Assembly: GCF_046035435.1 (NCBI RefSeq)
Contig: NZ_JBFNFH010000002.1
Direction: 5' to 3' (one strand)
DNA from: Helcococcus bovis
Lineage (GTDB): Bacteria > Bacillota > Clostridia > Tissierellales > Peptoniphilaceae
DNA length: 64,000 nucleotides
Under the pieces are notes generated by a model. It ran no database searches, was not told the origin of the DNA, and saw nothing but the letters and a program-made list of their open reading frames with translations. This document shows, piece by piece, positions 47,312-56,214 of the stretch (its first letter is position 1; each line of letters opens with the position of its first letter). The translations under genes and the position numbers were made by a program.

Positions 47312-48060
47312 AGTTAATTTCATGGAATGTTAATGGCCTTAGAGCAGTTATGAACAAAGGTTTTATGGATTATGTAAATCAAGAAGATCCTGATATTCTT
47401 TGTTTACAAGAGATAAAAATGTCTGAAGGTCAATTAGAATTAGACTTGCCAGACTATTTTGAATATTACAATTATGCAGAAAAAAAAGGATATTCTGGAA
47501 CAGCAATTTTTACCAAAGAAAAACCTATTAGCGAATCTTATGGTATAGGAATCGAAGAACATGATAAAGAAGGTCGTGTAATAACTTTAGAATTTGAAGA
47601 CTTTTACATGGTAACATGTTACACTCCAAATTCAAAAAGAGGATTATTAAGACTGGATTATAGACAAAAATGGGAAGATGATTTTAGAGAATATTTACTA
47701 AAATTAAACAAAACTAAACCTGTTGTTTTATGTGGAGATTTGAATGTTGCTCACGAAGAAATCGACCTTGCAAATCCAAAATCAAATCGTAAAAATGCTG
47801 GATTTACGGATGAAGAAAGAAATAAATTTACAGAATTATTAAACGCAGGATTCATAGATACTTACAGATATTTTTATCCTGATATTCCTGATATGTACAC
47901 ATGGTGGTCATATATCACTAAAGCAAGAGACAGAAATATTGGATGGAGAATCGACTATTTTGTAGTAAGTAAAGATTTTGAAGATAGACTATTGGATGCA
48001 AGCATTCATATGGAACAATTAGGATCAGACCACTGTCCGGTTGTGTTATATTTGAAATAA
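47308..48060 (+). CDS. exoA: Exodeoxyribonuclease III / AP endonuclease
   Basis: Cuts abasic sites and digests 3' ends in base-excision repair. 250 residues. 'ISWNVNGLRAV', 'DILCLQEIKMS', 'GDLNVAHEEIDLANP', 'WRIDYFVVS' and 'GSDHCPV' carry the metal, Asn, Asp and His residues of the family. Second gene after the glycosyltransferase; AAGGAG precedes the start within the upstream gene. Confidence 0.95.
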   Translation: MKLISWNVNGLRAVMNKGFMDYVNQEDPDILCLQEIKMSEGQLELDLPDYFEYYNYAEKKGYSGTAIFTKEKPISESYGIGIEEHDKEGRVITLEFEDFYMVTCYTPNSKRGLLRLDYRQKWEDDFREYLLKLNKTKPVVLCGDLNVAHEEIDLANPKSNRKNAGFTDEERNKFTELLNAGFIDTYRYFYPDIPDMYTWWSYITKARDRNIGWRIDYFVVSKDFEDRLLDASIHMEQLGSDHCPVVLYLK

Positions 48061-48070
48061 TTTAATTAAA

Positions 48071-48120
48071 GAGCTGTTGCAAAATAATTAAAAATATTAT
48101 TTTGCAACAGCTCCTTTTAT
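48071..48120 (+). terminator. Long perfect inverted repeat after exoA, probable terminator
   Basis: GAGCTGTTGCAAAATAAT (48071-48088) and its exact complement (48096-48113), 18 bp, with a 7-base loop, then CTTTTATTTT. It functions plausibly as a terminator. The arm also resembles insertion-sequence ends containing CTGTTGCAAA; see findings. Confidence 0.75.
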
Positions 48121-48149
48121 TTTGCAATAAATGTAAAATTAATATATAA

Positions 48150-48530
48150 TCAAAAATTGCTATAGCACTTCCAAATGCAAGTTCCCCAAAAATTCAAACT
48201 TCATTTTCGATAGTATTGGGAAATATACCAAGAATACTTGCAGCTAGCTTAATTGCTTATTTAATTGGTGGTACATTAAACGTAAAAATAATGTCAAAAT
48301 TAAAAGAAAAAGGAAATAATTCTTTACTTACTAGAGCAATTGTATCAACAATATTCGGACAATTAGCAGATAGCTTAGTATTTAGCACTATTGCATTTTC
48401 AGGAATAATTCCGTTTAATACTTTATTAATAATGACATTATCAATGACATTCCTAGAAACAATTTATGAAATAATATTTTATCCAGTAACAAAATTCTTT
48501 ATTAACAAAATGAAAGAATTGAAAGATTAA
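48150..48530 (+). pseudogene. C-terminal fragment of a queuosine precursor transporter (YhhQ/QPTR family)
   Basis: The frame is open from 48150 (after TAA) to 48530, about 126 codons; the family is ~210-240 residues. 'NIPRILAASLIAYLIGGTLNVKIMSKLKEK' and 'STIFGQLADSLVFSTIAF' match the second half of the family as I remember it (the membrane spans around 'TPRI-x-x-ASL-x-AY'). Preceding in-frame codons (roughly 'ALPNASSPKIQTSFSIVLG') also fit but lack an ATG start and the first membrane segments. The only candidate start inside is TTG at 48216. The 5' half is missing and replaced by the exoA terminator region. Probably a dead remnant; intact members import preQ0/preQ1 for tRNA queuosine. Confidence 0.75.
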
Positions 48531-48539
48531 ATTCACATT

Positions 48540-48572
48540 AAAAGCTTTAGATTTTAAGTCTGAAGCTTTTTT
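48540..48572 (+). terminator. Terminator after the transporter remnant
   Basis: AAAAGCTTTAGA (48540-48551) / TCTGAAGCTTTT (48559-48570) with one mismatch, followed by T. Retention of the terminator supports a once-functional gene. Confidence 0.7.
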
Positions 48573-48642
48573 ATATTATATATCGAAATAAAAACATCGA
48601 AATTAGATGCTATGAGAGGTTATAAATAAAAAATAAAATATA

Positions 48643-48671
48643 TTGACATTTTTTTTATTCTATAGTAAAGT
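48643..48671 (+). promoter_or_regulatory. Promoter of the uracil permease gene
   Basis: TTGACA (48643-48648), 17-base spacer, TAAAGT (48666-48671), 28 bases before the start codon. The leader is too short for a PyrR attenuator. Confidence 0.6.
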
Positions 48672-48699
48672 TATTCACAGTGAAATTTTAGGAGGATAT

Positions 48700-49965
48700 A
48701 TGAAAAACAAGAAACACATCTATCAAATCGAAGAAAAAGTTCCTGGAAAATTATTATTACCACTTTCATTACAACATACATTTGCAATGTTTGGAGCTTC
48801 TATTTTAGTTCCTATTATTTTTGGTATTAATCCAGGTATTGTTTTATTGATGAATGGGATTGGTACTTTATTATTTATTTTAATAACAAAGAAAAAAGCA
48901 CCTGCTTATTTGGGTTCAAGTTTTGCATTTTTAGCACCTGGTACTGCTATTATTGCTAAACAAGGATTTGAATATGCTCAAGGTGCTTTTATTGTAGTTG
49001 GACTTTTGGGCTGTTTATTAGCATTTGTTATATATAAATTCGGGACAAAATGGATAGACATAGTCCTACCCCCTGCTGCAATGGGAGCTGTTGTTGCTTT
49101 AATAGGATTTGAGCTTGCCGGAAACACTGTAACAGGTGGTGCAATAGGAGCAAATTTAATGACCGAAACAGCAAAATACGCTGATTGGATTGTATTTTTA
49201 GTAACACTTTTAACTGCAGTAATTGGTTCGGTTGTATTTAGAGGATTTTTCTCAACTATTCCAATATTAATATCAATAGTTGTAGGATATATAACAGCTA
49301 TATTTTTCAATATGGTTGATTTTACACCAGTTTTAGAAGCAAAATTATTTACAATGCCTAATTTCCAATTAGCCAAATTTTCATGGGAATCAATATTTGC
49401 AATGATTCCAGTACTTTTAGTTATAACTTCTGAACACATCTCACACCAAGTTGTAACTTCAAATATAGTTGGAAAAGACTTAGTTAAAGATCCAGGTCTA
49501 CACAGATCAATTTTTGCTGACAACTTTTCATCAGCATTATCCGGTTTAGTTGGTGGGGTTCCTACAACAACCTATGGGGAAAATATCGGTGTTATGGCAA
49601 TCACAAGAGTTTACTCAGTACAAGTAATAGCTGGTGCAGCTATAATTTCAATTTTAATGGCATTTTTTGGCCCATTGGCAGCATTAATCAAAACTATACC
49701 AGGAAATGTAATTGGAGGAGTAACATTCTTACTATATGGTATGATAGGTACATCTGGAATTAGATTACTAGTAGACCAAAATGTTGACTATTCAAATAGC
49801 TTAAACCTAGTACTTACATCAGTTGTATTTATCTCAGGTTTATCAGGGTTATCAATACAATTTGGATCAATCAAGTTAAGTGGAATGGTATTAGCATCAG
49901 TTGTAGCTGTTGTATTAAGCGGATTCCTTGCAATATTAAAAAAATTAAAATTGACAAATAACTAA
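48700..49965 (+). CDS. Uracil/xanthine permease (NCS2 family)
   Basis: Proton-coupled nucleobase importer in the cell membrane. About 421 residues and 12-14 hydrophobic segments. 'PLSLQHTFAMFGASILVPIIFGI' begins the first span, 'VALIGFELAGN' and 'VITSEHISHQ' hold the conserved Glu/His substrate residues, and 'GGVPTTTYGENIGVMAITRVYS' is the NCS2 signature. The start at 48700 is chosen for GGAGGATAT just before it; a longer in-frame reading from 48643 would begin inside the promoter. It looks like UraA (uracil) rather than a xanthine/urate carrier, but specificity is not certain. Confidence 0.92.
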   Translation: MKNKKHIYQIEEKVPGKLLLPLSLQHTFAMFGASILVPIIFGINPGIVLLMNGIGTLLFILITKKKAPAYLGSSFAFLAPGTAIIAKQGFEYAQGAFIVVGLLGCLLAFVIYKFGTKWIDIVLPPAAMGAVVALIGFELAGNTVTGGAIGANLMTETAKYADWIVFLVTLLTAVIGSVVFRGFFSTIPILISIVVGYITAIFFNMVDFTPVLEAKLFTMPNFQLAKFSWESIFAMIPVLLVITSEHISHQVVTSNIVGKDLVKDPGLHRSIFADNFSSALSGLVGGVPTTTYGENIGVMAITRVYSVQVIAGAAIISILMAFFGPLAALIKTIPGNVIGGVTFLLYGMIGTSGIRLLVDQNVDYSNSLNLVLTSVVFISGLSGLSIQFGSIKLSGMVLASVVAVVLSGFLAILKKLKLTNN

Positions 49966-50049
49966 AAATAATCAAATAAATTATTAGATGTTTTTGAATA
50001 TCAATAAAGAAATAAAAAAAATTAAATATTCACAGATTAAATTAAAATA

Positions 50050-50116
50050 AAAAATTGCTTCGGCATATCCACAGCTCTTAAATGAGCAAGGACTAATGGC
50101 GTCAGCAATTTTTTTT
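50050..50116. terminator. Structured bidirectional terminator element
   Basis: Outer stem AAAAATTGCT (50050-50059) / AGCAATTTTT (50104-50113) with T runs outward on both strands. The 44-base interior is unusually GC-rich for this genome and holds its own stem GCTC/GAGC flanked by TCC/GGA. It ends the permease (plus) and TRIC-like (minus) transcripts. Confidence 0.65.
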
Positions 50117-50119
50117 AAT

Positions 50120-50773
50120 TTAATCTATTATTCTTGTAGCTTTTGGAAGATTCCATTTTTTCTTATATGCAAATACTCTAATAATAACAATGATAATTAT
50201 ACATACAGGAATTGAAATAACATCGTGAATTATTGTTTGCCATTGTAGTTGATGAAATACAAAACCGCCGGCAATACTTGCGGAAGCATAGACATGTCTA
50301 TCCATAATATATGGAACATTATCTGTAAGTAAATCTCTTATTACCCCTCCACCTACACCTGATATAAGTCCAACAAAAATATAAAGAATTGCACTATATT
50401 CATAACTAACAGAATAAGCTATTTGCATACCTGTAACAGTGAATACTCCTAATCCTACAGCATCTGTATACACTAATGCATCTTCAAAAACTTTATGAAC
50501 TGTTCTTTTATTAACCTTATCATTAAATAAAGCAACAACAAATACTATAACTGATGTAATTATTGAAATATATATATTTAATCCACTTCTAAATGATAAG
50601 GGAGGATTTATTCCCAGTATCAAATCTCTAATAACTCCTCCACCTGTTGCTGTTACAATACCTAATATAACAACACCCAAAAAGTCCATCCTGTTTTTAA
50701 TGCCCTCTAGAGCACCTGAAATAGCAAAAGCGACTATCCCAATCAATTCAATATAAAAAATATAATTTTTCAT
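50120..50773 (-). CDS. TRIC/UPF0126-family membrane protein (YadS/YvgT-like)
   Basis: 217 residues and about seven spans built as an internal duplication: 'FAISGALEGIKNRMDFLGVVILGIVTATGGGVIRDLI' and later 'FTVTGMQ ... LISGVGGGVIRDLL'. The repeated 'GGGVIRD' motif is the family hallmark. Members fold like eukaryotic trimeric intracellular cation channels, and bacterial homologues conduct potassium or sodium in vitro; the role in the cell is not settled. Starts seven bases after hslO, so co-transcribed. Confidence 0.85.
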   Translation of the reverse strand: MKNYIFYIELIGIVAFAISGALEGIKNRMDFLGVVILGIVTATGGGVIRDLILGINPPLSFRSGLNIYISIITSVIVFVVALFNDKVNKRTVHKVFEDALVYTDAVGLGVFTVTGMQIAYSVSYEYSAILYIFVGLISGVGGGVIRDLLTDNVPYIMDRHVYASASIAGGFVFHQLQWQTIIHDVISIPVCIIIIVIIRVFAYKKKWNLPKATRIID

Positions 50774-50780
50774 TATTTTC

Positions 50781-51662
50781 CTATTTACTTTCTTTAATTA
50801 AATTTTCTAAATCTTCTCTATCAAATACATATTTTGTTTTACAAAAATCACATATTACTTCTGCTTGTCCATCTTCATCTAATAAATGTTGTAAATCTTT
50901 TTTCCCTATTGATATTAATCCTTGTTCTATACGTTCTCTTGAACAATCACATTTATATGTTAATTCTTGTTTTTCAATGATTTCAGGTTCAATTTCTGAA
51001 AAATATTTTTCTAGAATTTCTTCGGACGATAATCCATCATCTATCATTTTAGAAACCGGATCTAAATTTGATGCAATTTTTTCTAAAACTGTTAATTCTT
51101 CATCTTTAATTCCAGGTAGTACTTGTACAAAAATACCTCCTGCTGCTCTAATCGATAAATCCGTATCTACTAAAACTCCTAGAGAAACTATTGAAGGTGT
51201 TTGCTCTGAGTAAAAATAATAATTAGCAATATCTTCAGCAATTTCCCCAGTTACAATATTTGACAATCCTGTATACGGTTCTTTTAATCCATAATCTCTA
51301 ATAACAGCAAGATTTCCCTCTTTACCTACAAATGCACTAACATCCAACTTTCCAGGATATTTTGAAGGTGCATCTGCTTCAGGATTTGTAGCAGTCACTT
51401 TAACTTCTCCTTTAGTATTTGAAACAGCAATAAGTTTTCCACCTACTCCACCACCATCAAATCTTATAGTTAATTTCTCATCTTCATTTTTAGTTGTAAC
51501 TCCCATAATCGCAGAAATAGTAGCTAATCTTCCTAAAGCTGCCGACCCAGTTGCAGAACTATTATGAATTTTTCTAATTTCTTTAACTATTTGTGTTGTA
51601 TCTGCAATAAAAATTCTTACTGATTTATTTTTATCTATCGCTCTAATTAAGTAATTTTCCAT
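50781..51662 (-). CDS. hslO: Redox-regulated chaperone Hsp33
   Basis: Cytoplasmic holdase activated by oxidation. 293 residues. The C-terminal zinc switch has all four cysteines, C-x-C (about 238, 240) and C-x-x-C (about 271, 274). The N-terminal domain has 'SSATGSAALGRLATISAIMG' and 'VRDYGLKEPYTG'. Operon with the TRIC-like gene. Confidence 0.95.
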   Translation of the reverse strand: MENYLIRAIDKNKSVRIFIADTTQIVKEIRKIHNSSATGSAALGRLATISAIMGVTTKNEDEKLTIRFDGGGVGGKLIAVSNTKGEVKVTATNPEADAPSKYPGKLDVSAFVGKEGNLAVIRDYGLKEPYTGLSNIVTGEIAEDIANYYFYSEQTPSIVSLGVLVDTDLSIRAAGGIFVQVLPGIKDEELTVLEKIASNLDPVSKMIDDGLSSEEILEKYFSEIEPEIIEKQELTYKCDCSRERIEQGLISIGKKDLQHLLDEDGQAEVICDFCKTKYVFDREDLENLIKESK

Positions 51663-51713
51663 TTAATACCTCTCGTCATTTTATATACATATATATTATA
51701 CAAAATTTCATCA

Positions 51714-51750
51714 ATATAAAAAAGAGATTGAAATATTAATTTCAACCTCT
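51714..51750 (-). terminator. Terminator of the cold-shock gene
   Basis: AGAGATTGAAAT (51723-51734) / ATTTCAACCTCT (51739-51750), then a T-rich run on the minus strand. Confidence 0.8.
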
Positions 51751-51795
51751 CAAAATTTTCAATTCTAATCAATATTAAGAATTTTATTTATATTA

Positions 51796-51999
51796 TTATA
51801 GTTTAACTACATTTGCAGCTTGAGGTCCTTTTTCGCCTTCAACAACTTCAAATTCAACTTCTTGAGCATCATTTAATGTTCTAAATTCTCCATTATCTTC
51901 TAAAGCTGTGAAGTGTACAAATACATCATTTCCTTCTTCAGTAGTAATATATCCATACCCCTTTTTAGCATTAAACCATTTTACTGTGCCTTTTGTCAT
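51796..51999 (-). CDS. csp: Cold-shock protein
   Basis: Single-strand nucleic acid-binding OB-fold protein of 67 residues. 'TVKWFNAKKGYGYI' includes RNP1 and 'VFVHFTAL' RNP2; 'GPQAANVV' ends it, all typical. The start at 51999 is chosen because GGGAGGAT precedes it. A longer frame to 52035 would add an unrelated N-terminus and put the ribosome site inside the coding region. Confidence 0.96.
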   Translation of the reverse strand: MTKGTVKWFNAKKGYGYITTEEGNDVFVHFTALEDNGEFRTLNDAQEVEFEVVEGEKGPQAANVVKL

Positions 52000-52073
52000 T
52001 TTATCCTCCCAAATTAATAGTGAAATTCTTTTCACTATGGATATATGATATCAGAAAAAAATATATTATCAAA

Positions 52074-52808
52074 TTATTTTTTTGCAGAAAATAAAATTCT
52101 TTGAGTTTTTCCTTCTAAAAATTCTCCACCATCTTCATCAATGTAATCAATTTCATCAAATCCAACAGATTTTAATTTAGAAATTATAAAATCAATAGAA
52201 TAATATCTTTCAACTTGTTTTTCTTCAACTCTTTCATATAATCCATTTTTATCTTTAACAAAAAAGTTTAGATAAAAATGAACTAAGTCTTCTTCAAGTC
52301 GATTTTCCCATGTATAAAAAATATTTTTTCTTTCATAGATATATTGATTATTTCCTAATACTTCTAATAATTTATATCTACTGTTTAAATCAAAAATAAA
52401 TACACCATTTTCATTTAATCCATCATATATATTCTTAAATAGTTTTTCTAGTTTTGATTCATCAGTTATATAATTTACAACATCAAGTAAAGTTATAATT
52501 ACATCATTCTTAAATGAATTATAATCAAATTTATACATATCTTGTAGGATTACTGTTACATTTTCTTTATCCAATAATTTTACAAATGCATGATTAAGCA
52601 TTTCTATAGAATTATCAAAAGCTAGTATATTAAAATCTTTCAATTTTGATAATTCAGATGTTAAATTTCCAGTACCACAACCAATTTCAAGTATGTTTCC
52701 AGTCTTAATATTATTTTTATTTAATATAGTAAAAATATTATTAGCGTATTTTTCATAATCAATATCAAATACTAATTCATCATAAAAATCAGAAAATCTA
52801 TTATACAT
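52074..52808 (-). CDS. Class I SAM-dependent methyltransferase
   Basis: 244 residues. Motif I 'ILEIGCGTGNLTSEL' (about residues 39-53) binds S-adenosylmethionine, with the acidic residue of motif II in 'NILAFDNSIEML' and 'DVIITLLDVVNYI' further on. It begins like many small-molecule methyltransferases ('FSDFYDELVFDIDYEKYA') seen next to hpt/ribosomal silencing-factor genes in Firmicutes. Substrate unknown. The start overlaps the hpt stop (TAATG). Confidence 0.85.
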   Translation of the reverse strand: MYNRFSDFYDELVFDIDYEKYANNIFTILNKNNIKTGNILEIGCGTGNLTSELSKLKDFNILAFDNSIEMLNHAFVKLLDKENVTVILQDMYKFDYNSFKNDVIITLLDVVNYITDESKLEKLFKNIYDGLNENGVFIFDLNSRYKLLEVLGNNQYIYERKNIFYTWENRLEEDLVHFYLNFFVKDKNGLYERVEEKQVERYYSIDFIISKLKSVGFDEIDYIDEDGGEFLEGKTQRILFSAKK

Positions 52809-53338
52809 TATTCTTCACTTTTCATAAATGCGAAAATATATGGGCAATTTCTATAAAAATCCCCATAATTTAATCCGTATCCTACAACGAATAAATCTTC
52901 AATTTCTTGTCCAATAAAATCAGGATAAATTTCTACCCTTCTTCTCTCTGGTTTGTCTAAAAATACAGCAGTTTTTATTGATTTAGGATTTTTTTCTTTT
53001 ATATGATTAACAATAGCATTAAGTGTAATACCAGAATCACATATATCATCAATTATTAAAACATTTTTTCCTTCCAAATCAAATCTTACATCATTAATAA
53101 TATCTACTCTACCTGAAGTTTCTTCATTGTCACCATAACTTGATGTAGTCATAAATTCTACAACTGTTGGAGTTTCTATTTTTCTAACTAAATCAGCTGC
53201 AAATACAAAACTCCCTCTTAATAAGGAAATTGCATAAATTGGTTCATTGCCGTAAGCTTCTGTAATTTCTTTTCCCATTCTTTTTACAGTTTCTTGAATT
53301 TGCTCTTCACTAAATAATACAACTTTTTTTCTATTCAT
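52808..53338 (-). CDS. hpt: Hypoxanthine phosphoribosyltransferase
   Basis: Purine salvage: converts hypoxanthine or guanine plus PRPP to IMP or GMP. 176 residues. 'SLLRGSFVFAADLVRKI', the PRPP loop 'LIIDDICDSGITLN' and 'VVGYGLNYGDFYRN' are diagnostic. Lies between valS (29 bases upstream) and the methyltransferase gene. Confidence 0.95.
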   Translation of the reverse strand: MNRKKVVLFSEEQIQETVKRMGKEITEAYGNEPIYAISLLRGSFVFAADLVRKIETPTVVEFMTTSSYGDNEETSGRVDIINDVRFDLEGKNVLIIDDICDSGITLNAIVNHIKEKNPKSIKTAVFLDKPERRRVEIYPDFIGQEIEDLFVVGYGLNYGDFYRNCPYIFAFMKSEE

Positions 53339-53367
53339 AAATTACCTTCCATTAAAGTTTAATATAA

Positions 53368-55995
53368 TTATTTATTTTTAATATCTTCAATACTTTTTTC
53401 TACTTCATTAAGCATATTAGTGTATTTTTCAACTTTTTCTTTTTCAGCATCAACTAAATTTTTAGGAGCTTTTTGTGTGAATTTCTCATTTGATAATTTC
53501 CCTTTAGCTCTATTTAACTCTGAAATTATCTTATCTTTTTCATTTTCTAATCTACTTAATTCTTTTTTTAAATCAATAAGACCATCTAATGAAAGATATA
53601 ATTTATAATCATCTTTTACTGTTACAGCAACATTATCTATTTCTTTATCTTCTCTAATAATTTCAACTTCACTCAGGTTTGCTAATGAAATTAAATTATT
53701 TGATAATTTAGAGAAAATTCCTGCTGTTTCATCAGATTCAGTAAATATATATAATTTTGACTTATTCTTATTTGGTACGTTCAATTCTAATCTTTGAGCT
53801 CTTAATGATGTAATTGCATCGATAAGTTTAGAAACTGCTTTTTCTTCCCATTCATAATGATTTAATTCTTCATATTTTGGATAATTTGCAACTATTATTA
53901 AATCTTCTTTATTTGGCAAGTAAGAATAAATTTCTTCAGTGATATATGGCATGAATGGATGTAATAATTTCAAGATATTTTCTAAAGCATATAATAATAC
54001 TGCTAAAGCATTATCTTTTACTTCGCCTTCATCATGTAATCTTGTTTTCACAAATTCGATATACCAATCACAGAATTCAAACCATATAAATTCATATAAG
54101 TTTACTGCAACAATACCAATTTCATATTGATTTAATAATCTATCAATATCTTTTGATAATGTATTAATTCTAGAAATTATCCATTTATCTTCGATTGTTA
54201 ATTTACCTCTATCTAATTTATATTCTTTTTCATCTTCCATATTCATGAATATAAATCTTGATGCATTCCAAATCTTATTAGCAAAATTTCTCTTATCTTT
54301 AACTTCATCGTCGATATATCTCATATCATTTCCTGGTGAATTTCCACTTACTAAATTAAATCTTATAGCATCTGCACCATATTTATCGATTTCATCAAGT
54401 GGGTCAATACCATTATTTAATGATTTAGACATTTTTCTACCTTGACTATCTCTAACAATTCCGTTTAGATATACTGTGTTAAATGGTAGTTTTCCAGTAT
54501 TATATAATGATGAAAATACCATTCTTATTACCCAAAAGAAAATAATATCATAACCTGTTATAAGCGTATTTGTTGGGAAGAAATATTTATAATCTTCAGC
54601 ATCTTCATTTGGCCAACCTAATGTTGAAAATGGCCACAACGCAGATGAAAACCATGTATCAAGTGTATCACTATCTCTTGTAACTTTTCCATAAACACTT
54701 TCATCCGGTTGTTCTTTAGAAACAATGATTTCTCCATTTTCAGTGTAGTAAACAGGTAATCTGTGTCCCCACCATAACTGTCTTGAAATATTCCAATCTC
54801 TTAGATTTTCCAACCAGTTTACATAAATTTTTCCAAATCTTTCAGGAATGATTTTAAGTTCTCCACTAGTATATGCTTCTAAAGCTGGTTTTACTAATTC
54901 TTTCATTGCAACAAACCATTGTTTTGAAACAAGTGGTTCAATTATTGTCCCACATCTTGAACAATGCCCTACAGCATGTTCTAATTCTTCTATTTTGCCT
55001 AATAGACCTAATTCATCCATTTTTGCAACTATTTTTTTTCTTGCTTCATATCTATCTAATCCTGAGAATTCCCCATAACCATCAGATATTGTACCATCAT
55101 GTTCTATAACAACACATTGACCTAAATCATGTCTTTGTCCAACTTCAAAGTCATTAGGATCATGTGATGGTGTAATTTTTACAACACCTGTACCATATTC
55201 TTTATCAACATAGTCATCTGCAATAATAGGTATTTCTCTATTAACTATAGGTAAAATTACTATTTCCCCTATTAAATCTTGATATCTTTCATCAGTTGGA
55301 TCTACTGCAACAGCCAAGTCTCCTAGCATTGTTTCCGGTCTAGTTGTAGCAATTGTAATTTTTCTATCTAAATTTTTTAATGGATAATCAAAATACCATA
55401 AATTACCTTTTTCGTCTTTGTGATCAACTTCTGCATCTGATATTGCAGTATCACAATATGGACAATAATTTACAATTCTTTCACCTCTATAAATTAGTCC
55501 GTCATTGTACATTTTTACAAAAACTTCTTCAACAGCACTTGATAGATTTTTATCTAGTGTAAATGCTTCTCTTGACCAATCAGCAGAAACTCCTATTTTT
55601 CTAAGTTGTTTCTTTATATTTCCACCATATTTGTGAGTCCAATCCCATGCTTCTTCTAAAAATTTTTCTCTTCCTAGTTCAAATTTTGTATGACCTTCAT
55701 TTCTAATTTTTTCTACAACTTTTGCTTCTGTCGCAATACTTGCATGGTCAGTACCAGGTAACCAAAGTGTTGAATAACCTGACATTCTCTTCCATCTTAT
55801 AACTATATCTTGAAGAGTTGAGACCAATGCATGCCCCATGTGTAAATTCCCTGTTACATTTGGTGGCGGCATGACTATTGTAAAAGGCTCTTTAGACTTA
55901 TCAACTTGAGCGGTAAAATATCCCCCATTTTCCCAATCTGTATATATCCTATTCTCAAAAGATTTAGGATCATAATTTTTTTCTAAATTTTTCAT
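53368..55995 (-). CDS. valS: Valyl-tRNA synthetase
   Basis: Charges tRNA-Val. 875 residues. Class I HIGH motif in 'NVTGNLHMGHAL' near residue 50, the editing domain (about 190-340), KMSKS in 'GRKMSKSLNNG' near 518, the helical anticodon domain, and a C-terminal coiled coil (about 805-870) rich in Lys/Glu. No T-box leader is present: its promoter starts the transcript only about 45 bases upstream. Ribosome site GGAGGC. Confidence 0.97.
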   Translation of the reverse strand: MKNLEKNYDPKSFENRIYTDWENGGYFTAQVDKSKEPFTIVMPPPNVTGNLHMGHALVSTLQDIVIRWKRMSGYSTLWLPGTDHASIATEAKVVEKIRNEGHTKFELGREKFLEEAWDWTHKYGGNIKKQLRKIGVSADWSREAFTLDKNLSSAVEEVFVKMYNDGLIYRGERIVNYCPYCDTAISDAEVDHKDEKGNLWYFDYPLKNLDRKITIATTRPETMLGDLAVAVDPTDERYQDLIGEIVILPIVNREIPIIADDYVDKEYGTGVVKITPSHDPNDFEVGQRHDLGQCVVIEHDGTISDGYGEFSGLDRYEARKKIVAKMDELGLLGKIEELEHAVGHCSRCGTIIEPLVSKQWFVAMKELVKPALEAYTSGELKIIPERFGKIYVNWLENLRDWNISRQLWWGHRLPVYYTENGEIIVSKEQPDESVYGKVTRDSDTLDTWFSSALWPFSTLGWPNEDAEDYKYFFPTNTLITGYDIIFFWVIRMVFSSLYNTGKLPFNTVYLNGIVRDSQGRKMSKSLNNGIDPLDEIDKYGADAIRFNLVSGNSPGNDMRYIDDEVKDKRNFANKIWNASRFIFMNMEDEKEYKLDRGKLTIEDKWIISRINTLSKDIDRLLNQYEIGIVAVNLYEFIWFEFCDWYIEFVKTRLHDEGEVKDNALAVLLYALENILKLLHPFMPYITEEIYSYLPNKEDLIIVANYPKYEELNHYEWEEKAVSKLIDAITSLRAQRLELNVPNKNKSKLYIFTESDETAGIFSKLSNNLISLANLSEVEIIREDKEIDNVAVTVKDDYKLYLSLDGLIDLKKELSRLENEKDKIISELNRAKGKLSNEKFTQKAPKNLVDAEKEKVEKYTNMLNEVEKSIEDIKNK

Positions 55996-56044
55996 TACGC
56001 CTCCAAAGTAAATTTCGCCCTATCTTACTTATAATTATTATTTT

Positions 56045-56073
56045 ATTATAGTATTTGTCAATTCTTTAGTCAA
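56045..56073 (-). promoter_or_regulatory. Promoter of valS
   Basis: On the minus strand: TTGACT (56068-56073), 17-base spacer, TATAAT (56045-56050). A second TTGACA overlaps the spacer but has no good -10 partner. Confidence 0.8.
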
Positions 56074-56083
56074 GTATTCAATG

Positions 56084-56180
56084 AAGTATCGGGTAACCTT
56101 GTTTTTGACATTCTCCCGGTACTTACCCTAATAAAAATGTATCGGGTATTCCTATTTTTTCAAATTCTCCCGATACATTT
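56084..56180. repeat. Two tandem homologous hairpins (GTATCGGG family)
   Basis: Copy 1: AAGTATCGGG (56084-56093) / CCCGGTACTT (56115-56124). Copy 2: AAATGTATCGGG (56135-56146) / CCCGATACATTT (56169-56180). The 21- and 22-base loops are also alike (TA-x-x-CCT-x-x-TTTTT ... CA ... TTCT). Copy 2 is followed by TTTTTATT on the minus strand and can end the upstream ABC operon; copy 1 follows and abuts the valS promoter. Confidence 0.75.
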
Positions 56181-56214
56181 GATTTTATTCTATTTAATTA
56201 ACAATAATATTAAT

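Noticed and set aside
48573..48699. PyrR-type attenuator or riboswitch before the uracil permease
   Set aside because: The leader after the promoter is under 30 bases, with no antiterminator/terminator pair.
55996..56214. T-box leader upstream of valS
   Set aside because: A near-consensus promoter lies only about 50 bases from the start codon, too short for a T-box, and no T-box sequence or tRNA-pairing bulge was seen.
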